Source: Cannabis sativa (lineage: Eukaryota; Streptophyta; Magnoliopsida; Rosales; Cannabaceae). Taken from it: a DNA stretch of 64,000 bases. Location of the stretch: assembly GCF_029168945.1 (NCBI RefSeq), contig NC_083601.1:38801660-38865659 (forward strand), given 5' to 3'. Under the pieces are notes generated by a model, which saw only the letters and a program-made list of their open reading frames with translations, was not told where the DNA came from and ran no database searches. The position numbers and the translations under genes were made by a program. This document shows, one piece after another, positions 1 to 10,205 of this stretch (position 1 is the first letter of the stretch; each line of letters opens with the position of its first letter).

Positions 1-115
1 TTTTATTATCTAAATAAATATAAATAATTTTTCAATATATATAAATGTAATTGGATTAGATCAATTTTTAATTGGATTTTGAGATTGACATCCAATAACC
101 AATCTAATTCAATTA

Positions 116-974
116 GAGCATCTCCAATGGAGATGTAAATAAGTAATATAAAAGCAAAATATAGCTCACTTTGTTAGAAGTCTACTCTAATGGTGTGCTA
201 AATTATGATGCAAAAATCTTACATAATCAAAAGTGATCCAAATTTGCATCACAATATAGCATGATGCAAAATTTATATCACAATAAATGTTATACTTTTA
301 TATTTATTATTATACTATTTTTAATATTTTATTATTAAATTTTAGTTAACATACTCCTTTATATTAAATGACTTGCATTATTGTTATTCTTTTATTATTA
401 AATTTTATATTTAACTTTGCATTATTATTATTTTATATTTTTTTTTAATAAATTATGAAGTGGACATTAAATAACATATTAAATTTTACATCAAAATTTA
501 TAAGGGTAAATTAAAAAATACCTCTTTTATTTATAAATTAACCAAATCTACCTTTAATTTATATTTAATTGAAGAGAAATGCTAAAGGGCACCAGTGGTG
601 TCTAGCACCCTCCTATGTGTCAACATCGCTATTGGTTTAACTAAGTATCGGGCCCCATATAATTTAATATAATAGTTTTTATGGAGTATCGCTAGCCAAT
701 CGCAACGCGACATATCGAGAAGGTGCTAGGCAGTGGTGCCTAATAGCAATGCTCTTAATTGAAACATATCTCTTTTATATGTACTGTACCTAAAATACTC
801 TAACATAATAGAGTCACATAAAAAATGACAATATAAAAGGGGTATAGATTCTAATTTCCTCAAATTTATAATTATGCATTGGAGTACAATAGTAAAAATT
901 AATATAAAAATATTACAAAACTACTTTTTGTACAAAATATAGCTCAACTTTTATGTCTCTCATTAGAGATGATC
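116..974. mobile_element. Harbinger-like MITE (nested host element)
   Basis: The left end starts GAGCATCTCCAATGG and the right end, read in reverse complement, starts GATCATCTCTAATGAG, so the termini are imperfect inverted repeats. Both ends are flanked by TTA (113-115 and 975-977), the target duplication typical of PIF/Harbinger elements. The interior is AT-rich, has no coding capacity and contains a second MITE (574-754). Family assignment rests on the TIR and TSD only. Confidence 0.55.
574..754. mobile_element. Mutator-type MITE, copy 1 (181 bp, 9-bp TSD)
   Basis: The left terminus GAGAAATGCTAAAGGGCACC and the right terminus (reverse complement GAGCATTGCTATTAGGCACC) form a TIR. The perfect 9-bp direct repeat TTAATTGAA lies at 565-573 and 755-763. 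A 9-bp TSD is the Mutator superfamily signature. A second copy lies at 27121-27304. No ORF is present, so the element is non-autonomous. Confidence 0.85.
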
Positions 975-1227
975 TTAGAATCCAACTTTTAACATCCAAT
1001 TTAATTCAATTATAATAGTATATCTAATATTTTATAATTGGATCGATTCAGTTCAATTAAATTCGATTGGATGTAGCCTTTATGGTTTTAGATAAAAACT
1101 TAAGAGAAATGAAAAATATTGGGGATTATATGAAAAAGATAAGAACATAAAAGATCATAAACATAGTAATTAGGTTTTTTTATTTTTTTTAAGATGAACT
1201 TAAAATAGATTAGATGTGAAATACAGG

Positions 1228-1981
1228 TTTACTTACGAAGAACTAAGTGAAGCAACAAACGGTTTTTCATATGAAGGGAAGCTTGGAGAGGGAGGATTTG
1301 GATGTGTCTACAAGGGGCCTCCTCTTAAGCAATTCCAACACCGAAGTTGCTGTTAAAAAGTTTCTAAAGGATCAACGCATGGGAAGAGTATATCTTTTAG
1401 GTGAAGATTATAAGTCGTTTAAGGCATAGGAATTTCGTTCAACTTATTGGTTGGTGTCACAAACGCGATAAGTTACTTCTTGTCTATGAATATTTGCCCA
1501 ATGGAAGCCTTGATGACACACACCTATTTGGTGGGAAACTCAAACTGCCGTGGGAATTAAGGCATAAGATAGCTCTTGGTTTGGCCTCATCCCTTCTGTA
1601 TCTTCATGAAGAATGGGAACAGTGCGTGGTTCATAGAGATCTCAATTCAAGTGATGCAATGTGGAGTCGAACTTCAATGCCAAGCTAGGAGACTTTGGTC
1701 TGGCAAGACTAGTGGACCACAAAAGGGAATTGGACACAACTGTGCTAGCGGGAACAAGAGGGTACATGGCGCCAAAGATTGTTACATACCACTGGCAAGG
1801 CTACTAAAAAATTGGACATGTATAGCTTCGTCATGGTGGCCCTTGAAATCAGCTGCGGAAGAAGATCAGTCGTGTTGAAAGAAGAACCAAGCAAGGTGAC
1901 ACTGGTTGAGTGGGTGTGGGAACTCTATGGGAAAGGCCAGAATCTTGAAGCTGTTGACAAGAAACTAAGTTTTGATTCTTG
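1228..1981 (+). pseudogene. L-type lectin receptor kinase, kinase-domain pseudogene
   Basis: Conceptual pieces match the kinase domain of plant L-type lectin-domain receptor kinases (class IX-like): [13 protein letters not shown] and the glycine loop GEGGFG from 1228, VAVKK near 1350, HRNFVQLIGWCHKRDKLLLV from about 1430, then HRDLN, GDFGLARLV, GTRGYMAP and LDMYSFVMVALEISCGRR to a stop at 1981. These blocks fall in frames 1, 2, 3, 2 and 3 in turn, so at least four frameshifts separate them. The catalytic loop reads HRDLNSS where HRDxKxxN is expected, so the catalytic Lys is lost, and APE is APK. The extracellular lectin domain and transmembrane segment are absent upstream. The sequence is a dead fragment of a membrane receptor-kinase gene. 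A real splice acceptor-like sequence (tacag) precedes 1227, but no first exon was found. Confidence 0.88.
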
Positions 1982-2833
1982 AATGTGAGAACGAGCAGAT
2001 GCCAGTTCTATTGTATTATTATGTGCCTCCATTCAACATAACAACTCTTCATCAACACAAGATATTCAGAACTTTAATTCTTTTCCATCATGGGATTATA
2101 TTTTTGTAGGTTCTTCTGAATAAAATTCTGACATCAATAATAATTGTAATATTTAACTTGCTAGTTCTTTTCTGCATAACTTTACTACTATTGCCCCGTA
2201 ACAACAATTTTAATAACTTGCATAAATATTAGACTACTGTCATTCGGTATATATTGAACATACAATTAGCACAGTACTAATATATTGTTCTATTTGTGTG
2301 AGGAGGAAATAATCATATTCGTCACTTTATTAGTTAAATTGTCCTCAAGTTTATTTGAATATTTGCTCTATATCTATTCGATAAATCAATATCTGCGTAT
2401 ACATTTTATTTTCTTATAGTTAACATAAGAATTATAGAAAATAAATCAAATAAAAAGATGTTAACAAAGGCATAGATAGACTATTCTAGATTATAACAAA
2501 ATAAGTGTGTATATTTCTAAACAATTCGCCCTGCATCAGTTTTCCATGCATTATAACCCATAAAGAAAAATTATAAAAATAACATTACATGAATGATGGG
2601 TCTAAAAAGATAAATCTACCAAAAATAATATATTTATATAAATACATTTAATGTAAGACAGTTATAACAAGAAAATGAACTCCCTACATAGGAAAAAGGG
2701 GAGATCAGTAAATCAACTTTCAACAATCTTATTCTTATTTACATCATTACATGTGGAGATATGTTGCATTTAATAGATTGACACTAAATTATATACACTT
2801 CTATTGTAGATTGGAGAGTACAGGAGTAAATAA
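1982..2833. other. AT-rich intergenic / convergent 3' flanks
   Basis: This is the space between the lectin-kinase pseudogene (+) and the stop of the minus-strand gene ending at 2834. It has no coding-like frame. The right-hand part (about 2700-2833) is probably 3' UTR of the minus-strand gene, but I could not place its poly(A) site. Confidence 0.4.
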
Positions 2834-5800
2834 TCAAAGCTCAATACCACTATTTATCTGAACAGAGAAAGAAGGTCGACCAACATTGGTAAGAGGAGCA
2901 TCCACTCTCACCACTAAACCTGAGTTACCAACATTTCCATTCCACTTGGACCTGCCAATCTGAGTAACCAGCATAAAAACAAATTAAAATAAACAATTAA
3001 GAACTGTAAATAACGATGGAGCCTATGTTTTGGCTGTGGTGATAGGAGAAAACGGGAAGCATCAATAGCACGTTGCTAAGTTGGCAAAAGTAACTTACTG
3101 ATACAGATGCGTATGCTGAAGGATGTGCCGTTAGTGCATAACCACAAATAAGGTTCAGGTGTTCTTTGACTGAATGAATGAGTTCTGCCCGTACTCCAGG
3201 ATTGCTTCCCCCAAGAGTTGGATATAAACTGGTCGTTACAAATCATAGAACAGGAAAAATATAAACACCAAGTGTACTAAAATTTTTCCATTAACATAAT
3301 CCAGGGACAAAAACACAGACTGCTAAAAAATAAAAGATGGCCATGCTATCTTAACTTATCAATTTTGTGATCTTTAGCAGTAGCAAATAGCCCCAAATCA
3401 TGACTTCACAATTTTACAGACAACTTGATGATCCTTTGCAATACAAACAACCTCACAAACTCAAACCATGACTTATCTTATGAAATCTCCAATGGAACAT
3501 GAAATTTGATGTACTGCATCCTAATGAAGATGGTTACAGTTCTATGCATGATTCCATTTATCACACCTAACTAGCCTAGGGCTAACTATCCCTAGTAAAA
3601 CCAAATATATGAAGCCTTACACCAACTACTCAAGTGGCCATTTATGAGCACGAAACACTGCATAATGTTAGAAATTGTTCATACATCATGGCTAAACTAA
3701 TTTACAGGCCCAGCTTCTGATTTGAAAAGAGCTACCAATCGCTCAGGTAGACCAATAAGATGATGGTTACTACTCATGTCGGTTTTCTAATATCATACCA
3801 TGTGGCAGGCCCACAGACCCAGCTATAATAATACAGTATTGACATAGTGAACCAGATAGTAGAGTTCCCATACAGGCAAGAATTCGTCCAGTAGGACATG
3901 ACATAGGAGCATAAAAGCCAAGTGCTATAGTATTCTAAGATTTGTTTTACATTAAGGGGGAAAAGATCACAACAATGAAAATAAGCATCTAAATCTGACA
4001 TGTAACATTTCCAAATAAAACCAATTCTGCATCATAACATATTAGTCCCATAGAAAATATAGCCTACAGGCAGAACCTAGCCCAAAGCGCAATTTGTGTA
4101 CCACCAAAGAGTTAAGTAGCTTCAACTTTGAGCCCAACCATGTTTCTTTTTATTTTCCACATTTTTCAAATCTCAAATAAGTATAATAAAGAAGAAACTA
4201 ACCTGACTTGAACTGTAGGCTTCACCATGAGACCAGATCTCTCCCAAGCCAAGGCTTGTGCAAGACCTAATGTAAAAGACTTGTCTGGCCATTGTATCAT
4301 CGGAGTGATGTGTGTTCCCCATTTATTCTAATAAAACATTTAACCAGAAATTCTTAGTTCTAATGAGTATGAAAACAAATTAAACTAACAGCAAGGAAGT
4401 AAAAATCTGAAAGTAAGCAATCAGTTTCCAAACCTTGCAAGAGAAACTAAATCTCATTTCTCCAGGATATTGACCTTGCGCTTGAAGAAGACCTCCACAA
4501 ACTGGTAAGAAAGCACTTGTGCTTAACCCCTCACCAGAGACATAAGTTAATTGCCCATTTGGAAATTGCAAATCAACAAATGACTGCATAGATAGAAATG
4601 TACAGATAATAATAAGAAGAAGAAGTTAATTTGTCAGAAAAATAAAGAAAATAGCTAAATCAACTATCAAACAAAAGAAAACTTAAAATAATTTTCTTTC
4701 TCTCCTTATACCAAACAAGTGGAAGAGAAGATATATTTCTATTCTTTCCTTTATTTATTTTTTTCTATCATCTTTAATTTTTCTTTCCTCCCTAACAAAC
4801 ATAGTGTAGTGAAGGAAAAGATAAGCAGTACTGATAAGTTTACATCTTGGTGCAAGTCCACTGTTACACCTAATCAGAAACAGTGTTCCAAAGACCAGGG
4901 TAACAGAGACCGATTCTAAAAGATAAATCAAACTAATATCTAACTATGATGTACTAAAAGGACAACAAGAGTACATACGTGAGCAAACACACGCTGGATG
5001 ATGCTTAAATTTTCTCACAAAATAAAAACAAAGAGAGCATAGAGTAGCCAACTTACACAAGATAAGGGATTGAGACAGAGCATTGACATTAAGAGCCATC
5101 TTCTGTGTTTTGACCACACAGCTGGACAAAGAGAGTGCAAACCATTCTGAGAATAACAGAAGCAATCATCAGAGTGAAAGAAGAAAATTGATGAAAAAGA
5201 ATATAGATTTTTATACTTTATATGATGAAAAAGTAGTTACAAAATAACATAAGGTGACCCACTTAGCAAAATTAAATCAAATTCCATAAAATTAAGAAAT
5301 TGTCATATTAGCTATGTTGTACTAACTACAACTTGTTTACAGATAAATTGTTGTCAAATTCCATAAATTAGCTATGTTGAAAACTGATCATGCCTATAAA
5401 GTATATAGATGACAACTACTGCTTCTTATATTCATTTTTATTTGTATTCTCTTTGAGCTAGGCTGCCTAACCCTACAATATTTGGGGCCAATAAACTACA
5501 ATTGAAACTACAACAATTGCTATTGTAGGTATCTAGGAGGGCCTCGAACCTCAATCTTGGGGGAGCAAACCAAATGCCTAACCATTTGAGCTACCCCTCT
5601 TATAGTTATCAATACACATACTAATCTTAGAAGAAATATGTGGAAGGCAATACTTATTATAACATATTCTGCAATTTAAAGAATGCAAAAGTCAAAATTA
5701 TTATAATCCACAAATTGATTTTTAAGCAAAGTATCAATGAAAATCTATGTAAAAAACATCCGGGGCTAGGTCTTAATTTTTGAGAAAAAAATTTTAAGGT

Positions 5801-7294
5801 CTGTGAAGAGGATGACATTGAGCATACCTTCCTATCATAACCATACCAAAGCAAGTGCTGCTTTGATAAATGAACAGGTAAGAGAAGAGTTGCATCACGA
5901 ACAAAAAGTACTGGACCAAGCTGGACAAGGAAGAGAGATGAATTGTCATTCCGTGAGGAGGAAGTGGAACTGTTGTGGGATGCTTCAAACCTCCATAAGT
6001 CTCCTCTTGCAACCAAAGAACTATCCACATCACGTGTTCTACTATCGTATGTAGATGTGAAATTGACAATTCCCTGCATTCAATAAAATAGATTTAAAGT
6101 AGATATAATAAAATGAACTTTTACAGCAAAAGAACGCTGTACATCATGTATTTATTTGTTTGATTAAATTTCCAAAACCCAATGGAAAAGTACCGATTAA
6201 AATATGAGAAGTATGACAGTGCTTAACACTATCACCCTCAACAAATGGCTCCCCACCAAGAAAACTACTAACAATGAGCAAAACAGTTCACAAATCTCAG
6301 AAAATCTGTTAATAACATAACATAAATTGCGAAGAAACAACCGTTCGAATTATTAGTTTCTTTTTTGCTTCAATTATGCTTGCCTATGTGCTTTTGGAAT
6401 CAAGCCTCAATGTAATGTCAAGGAAAGGAAAAACATGAGAAAAATGACTACTGTATACATGAGAAACCAATGGTCCAATAAGTTTCTGTTGTGCTATTCA
6501 GGGAGAGAAAGGAAAAAATAGGAACAAATGACTTTCTTGCATTCCATAACTAATTTGATAACTCCACCCAAAAAGTAATAAAAAAAATTGAAAGAAAAAA
6601 GAAAGACATTTCTCATATACACACAACCAGACATTTTGCACCTTCACGTCCAAGTGATTCGGCAGTCACAACTTTCATGGCATACATGATTTAGATTACA
6701 TCTTACCGATGATTACAAATGTACCTGAGGTCTAGCAAGGTAACCAGCCGTCCTCGTGTTAAAGCCAGCCACCTCCTCATCCACCACTCCATCCACACCG
6801 TTTTCATTCTCAACAAACCCGAAATCTCTTAACCTATCAGTCAGCGGTCCCAGTTCTTCCTGAACAATCATACCAACATCAGCTCTCTGCCTGTTGTTAT
6901 CAAAATCCATTCGGATTGTAGCAATCGAATTATCCTCTTGCCAAAATGGTACAGGCAACATCCTGAAGAACTGTTGAACCATCCCATTCAAGCCCGCTCC
7001 GAGATCCGCCCCAGCTTGCCCAATTCTATTGCCAATATCAAGAATTGCAGAAACGCCGTTGATTCCCGAGCTTTCAGACACCAAACCAAAGTCCCTTTTG
7101 CCAAAACTATGAGACGGAAATTCAAGATCAAAAAGCTTCGAATTTTGGGGGTTGGGCCACGGAAAAGGGGGAGGATTTATGTGGGACTGGATCAAACCGG
7201 TGAAACCCTGTGTCAGCCGGTCCGCCAGGTCCTGACCGTGTCGCTGCACTTCCTCCCAAGCTTCGAACGACCTTTCTACCGACATACTTGTCAA
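2834..7294 (-). CDS. Conserved plant protein, 478 aa, seven coding exons; function uncertain (possibly chloroplast outer-envelope-like)
   Basis: Coding exons on the minus strand, in order: 7294-6725, 6073-5828, 5146-5057, 4583-4434, 4327-4203, 3228-3099, 2959-2834. All junctions are GT-AG, phases agree, and the sum is 1437 nt (478 aa plus TGA). The first exon begins MTSMSVERSFEAW; Met4 could also start. Later blocks include SLVARGDLWRFEAS, LPVHLSKQHLLWYGYDRK, RRWLLMSMLCLNPLSC, FPNGQLTYVSGEG, YPGEMRFSFSCK and FSVQINSGIEL. The C-terminal half is built of alternating polar and hydrophobic strands with many Gly and aromatic residues, as in beta-barrel proteins. I recall related plant sequences being annotated as outer-envelope proteins, but cannot confirm this, so the function is open. 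There is no obvious transmembrane helix or cleavable signal. The second intron (5147-5827) holds a SINE. The 5' UTR extends into 7300-7900. Confidence 0.85.
5435..5600 (-). mobile_element. tRNA-derived SINE
   Basis: Read on the minus strand the element starts gaggggtagctcaaatgg, which contains an RNA polymerase III A box (TAGCTCAAATGG, 5593-5582). About 32 bp further comes a B box (GGTTCGAGGCC, 5550-5540). The body runs to an A-rich tail (about 5435-5445), for a length near 165 bp, usual for plant SINEs. TATAAGA occurs next to both ends and could be a short target duplication. It lies in intron 2 of the 478-aa gene, in the sense orientation. It is not a functional tRNA: the acceptor and anticodon stems do not pair. 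Confidence 0.75.
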
Positions 7295-8100
7295 AATGAA
7301 TTAAGCCCAGATTTCCTTTATCCTAATAATTCATAAAACCCCCTCTTCATAACTTCTGTGCCAGCATGAGCTCAAACGTATATTAGCGGATTTAGGCGTA
7401 TAACTTATAATAAACAAAATCAATAATCGAAATTCAAGAGCTCCAATAACAAAACAAAAGCGATATCTGTGAACTTAGATCTTGCAAGCTTCTCGAACAG
7501 TGCCCAGAAATTCTAAAATAACGGTTTCGAGCTCCAACCACAGCGGGAAAAAGATACTAAAATAGCGTTTCAAGTTTCGGAAATAGAAAAGAAACTGAAA
7601 AAATATATCAAATAAGGCACAAATTTTGAATTTTATCTGGGATTTGAAGGTTGAGAGTTCAGATTCGGAAATCTCTAAAACTTCCCAAAACAAAAACAAT
7701 AACTTTAGGGAGTTTAGTTTGTTTCCCTAAACAGATAAAGTCAGAAACAGCAGGGAAAGACGGGAATTTTATGAGATTGAGAAAAATTACAAAGTGTGAA
7801 ATTAGGGTTTGAAATTGGGGACAGAGAAGAGAGAAAAGCAGAGGACGGGAGGAGAGAAAGAGCAAGCGGAGTGAGGCCACGTAAGCCAGACAAAGGTAGG
7901 GATACTCTCATATATGTATTGTGTGGCTAAGACCATTAAGATATTATTCGAAGATGCAGGAAGGAGGAATTAGGTACGCAACAAATCAGAGCTTCAGAAC
8001 ACAAATGTTGTCGCTCTTGACCATTAATACAATAAAATAATGAATACACAAAAATAACAGATTCAAATATTACAAATAGTATGGAATTTTAAATATTTTG
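7295..8100 (-). promoter_or_regulatory. 5' leader and promoter region of the 478-aa gene
   Basis: Upstream of the start codon at 7294 the minus strand has pyrimidine-rich leader-like sequence up to about 7900 (for example the TCTCTTCTCTGTCCCC tract near 7820-7835). Donor-like and acceptor-like sites inside it suggest a spliced 5' UTR, but the exact transcript start and intron are not determinable. The short frames here look like leader noise. Confidence 0.35.
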
Positions 8101-9240
8101 ACAGGGTCAGTTATTGATTTGTGATTCAAAAATTGTATTTTTTAAAATTATGTTTTGGTAACAAAAATTTAAATTTTGTAGGTAAAAAATTATTTCTAAA
8201 TATCTGTTGTAGTGTGATTTAATATCTTTGAGTTTTAAAAAATTGAATACGTCATTAATTGAGAATCTCAAAATAAAAAAGTAAGAATAATTTGAAAGTT
8301 TTTGGATTCCATGATTTGAAAACATAAAAAATATAAAAATTGTATTTTCATTTTTTAAACCTAAAACTCAAAATAATATTCAAATTTTATTTTTGAAAAC
8401 ACTCAATCAATCAAGAATTATTAGGTGGACCCCACTACTTTAATTTTCAAAAACATAAAACAATTTTTAAATCCTAAACCATTTTCATTTGTTGTTATAG
8501 TTATTATTTATACAAAGTATTATTTTTATAAAATTTTAGGTTAAATATTTTTTTTATTTTCTTACTGTAATTTATAAAAGTAATACGAAAATAATAAAAA
8601 AAAACTGTATAAAAGTAATTGGAAAATATCATCTAAACAATATCAAAATAACATAAAAATAATATACAAAAATATTGTGTTGACTTGAAAATCTGGACTA
8701 GACTTCTAAGCTAAAGTCACTCGCTAGATTGGCGAGAATAAGAAAAATTATAAAGCAATTAATGAGAGACACAATAATTTATAGTAGTTCACCACTATAT
8801 CGCGATAGTAATGGGACTACATCTACTTCAAGATTTTATTTCTCACGAGATAGTAATTACAGCAAGTGTTTAAGTATCATAAGCTTCGAATTCTAAAGAG
8901 ATAAGTTTTGACCTTATGGGTAGTTTTTCTGAATTTGAAAAATGAGCTAAGGGAGCTTTCCTTTTATAGGTGAAGGAGACCCACAAAAATAGGAGATAAA
9001 ATACAAATAAAGTATTTTTCATCGTTGATGGTGGTGATGAAAATTAGCTTTTGGTGGTGATAGTTTATTTTTTATGACTAGCGGGTCCCGCTACAAATTA
9101 CCCGGAGGAGCTTATTTTTTTAACTCTCTTGAGGTGAATTTTGATGATAATAACTTCAAAATTACGCATGGAGTGTGAGACTTGACTTGATAGAGGGCTT
9201 AAATAGCTTCAAAACGCAAGTTAAATCGTGTTAATCAGAT
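8101..9240. other. AT-rich intergenic, possible LTR remnant
   Basis: No coding frame is supported. From about 8680 the sequence is less AT-rich and resembles the non-coding body of a plant retroelement (mixed-composition single-copy text, short U5-like stretches), but no matching TG...CA ends or target duplication were found. It runs directly into the hairpin-repeat cluster at 9297. Confidence 0.3.
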
Positions 9241-9296
9241 AAAAATTAAGTGAGTTATGGTCGTTTTACTGAAGGCAGTTCAGGTCGCAACGCCCA

Positions 9297-10205
9297 TATT
9301 GACATCCAGCGCCGAAGTTGACATTCCAGAGCCCAAGTTGACATATGACGTCAACATGGACGTTGCATAAGTGTAAAAACGTCCAAGGGAAGTCTTTTGA
9401 AATGCTTAAGTGATGGTTTGACACACCTTAGTCCTTTTATATGTTTTGGTGAAGTTGGTCACACATTCTCGAATATGTTATCTTGCAGAATCAGAAGACT
9501 CAAAACTTCTGGCTTTCGAATGAGCTAAAATTGAAGTTCTGAATTTGGTTGATCTAACTTCATGGATCATTACACTTGTGAAAAATTTGACGAACGGTCG
9601 AAACGACATCAGATTCGAATAAGCAGAACCCAACGAATAAATCATTTGTTGACATGGGTGTTAGGGCCCTTCAACCGAGCATTCAGGATTCTATTTTTGA
9701 TACTTCCAAAGCTTTTGAACTGAAGGTAGTGTCCCAGGTTAATTGTCAACCTGGGCACTGGGCCCTGTTTCAAGGGACGCAGGTTTGTGGTTTTCTTTCT
9801 AAGTTTACTTGAATCTTCGTTATTTCTTATGATGGTTATGCCTAAGCACTTTTTGCTCAACTAACTTGGAAACAGCCTAGGTTGACATGCGTATGGCCCA
9901 GTCCCAAGTGTCAACCTGGGTGTTGGGTCCCTCTTCTGCCCCTTCTGAAGTTGTGTTTGGTCCCCGGAAATAGTTGATTCTCAATATTTTCCAAAGACAA
10001 ATATGATGCTTGAAAGAATTCTAGGAAATTCCCTATTATCTGTGGCCCAGGTTGACAAATTGTCAACCTAGGCGCAGGACGAACCCTCTGTTTTTGATAA
10101 AGACAAATTCAATGCAAAAGTCTGATCTTCGATCGGACACTTGGAAAGTGGCCAAATTGACGAATTATCAACTTGAGCGCTGGGTGCTCGGGGCCCCGAG
10201 GCCTC
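9297..10205. repeat. Cluster of hairpin-forming imperfect repeats (CCCAGGTTGACA ... TGTCAACCTGGG)
   Basis: Several degenerate units share the palindromic core CAGGTTGACA/TGTCAACCTG followed by GGCGCTGGG-like sequence. The clear units are 9733-9755 (CCCAGGTT, 7-nt loop, AACCTGGG), 9876-9920, 10046-10072 (arms of about 13 bp around a short centre) and 10150-10185 (diverged). Spacing is about 110-170 bp. Diverged half-units lie at 9297-9360. A perfect 14-bp GC palindrome, CTCGGGGCCCCGAG, follows near 10187-10200. No ORF explains the block. It is probably part of a retroelement LTR or untranslated region, but I see no element ends. Confidence 0.6.

Noticed and set aside
5527..5600. tRNA gene on the minus strand
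   Set aside because: The A and B boxes are good, but acceptor and anticodon stems do not pair, the head is followed by a SINE body and A-rich tail, and it lies in an intron.
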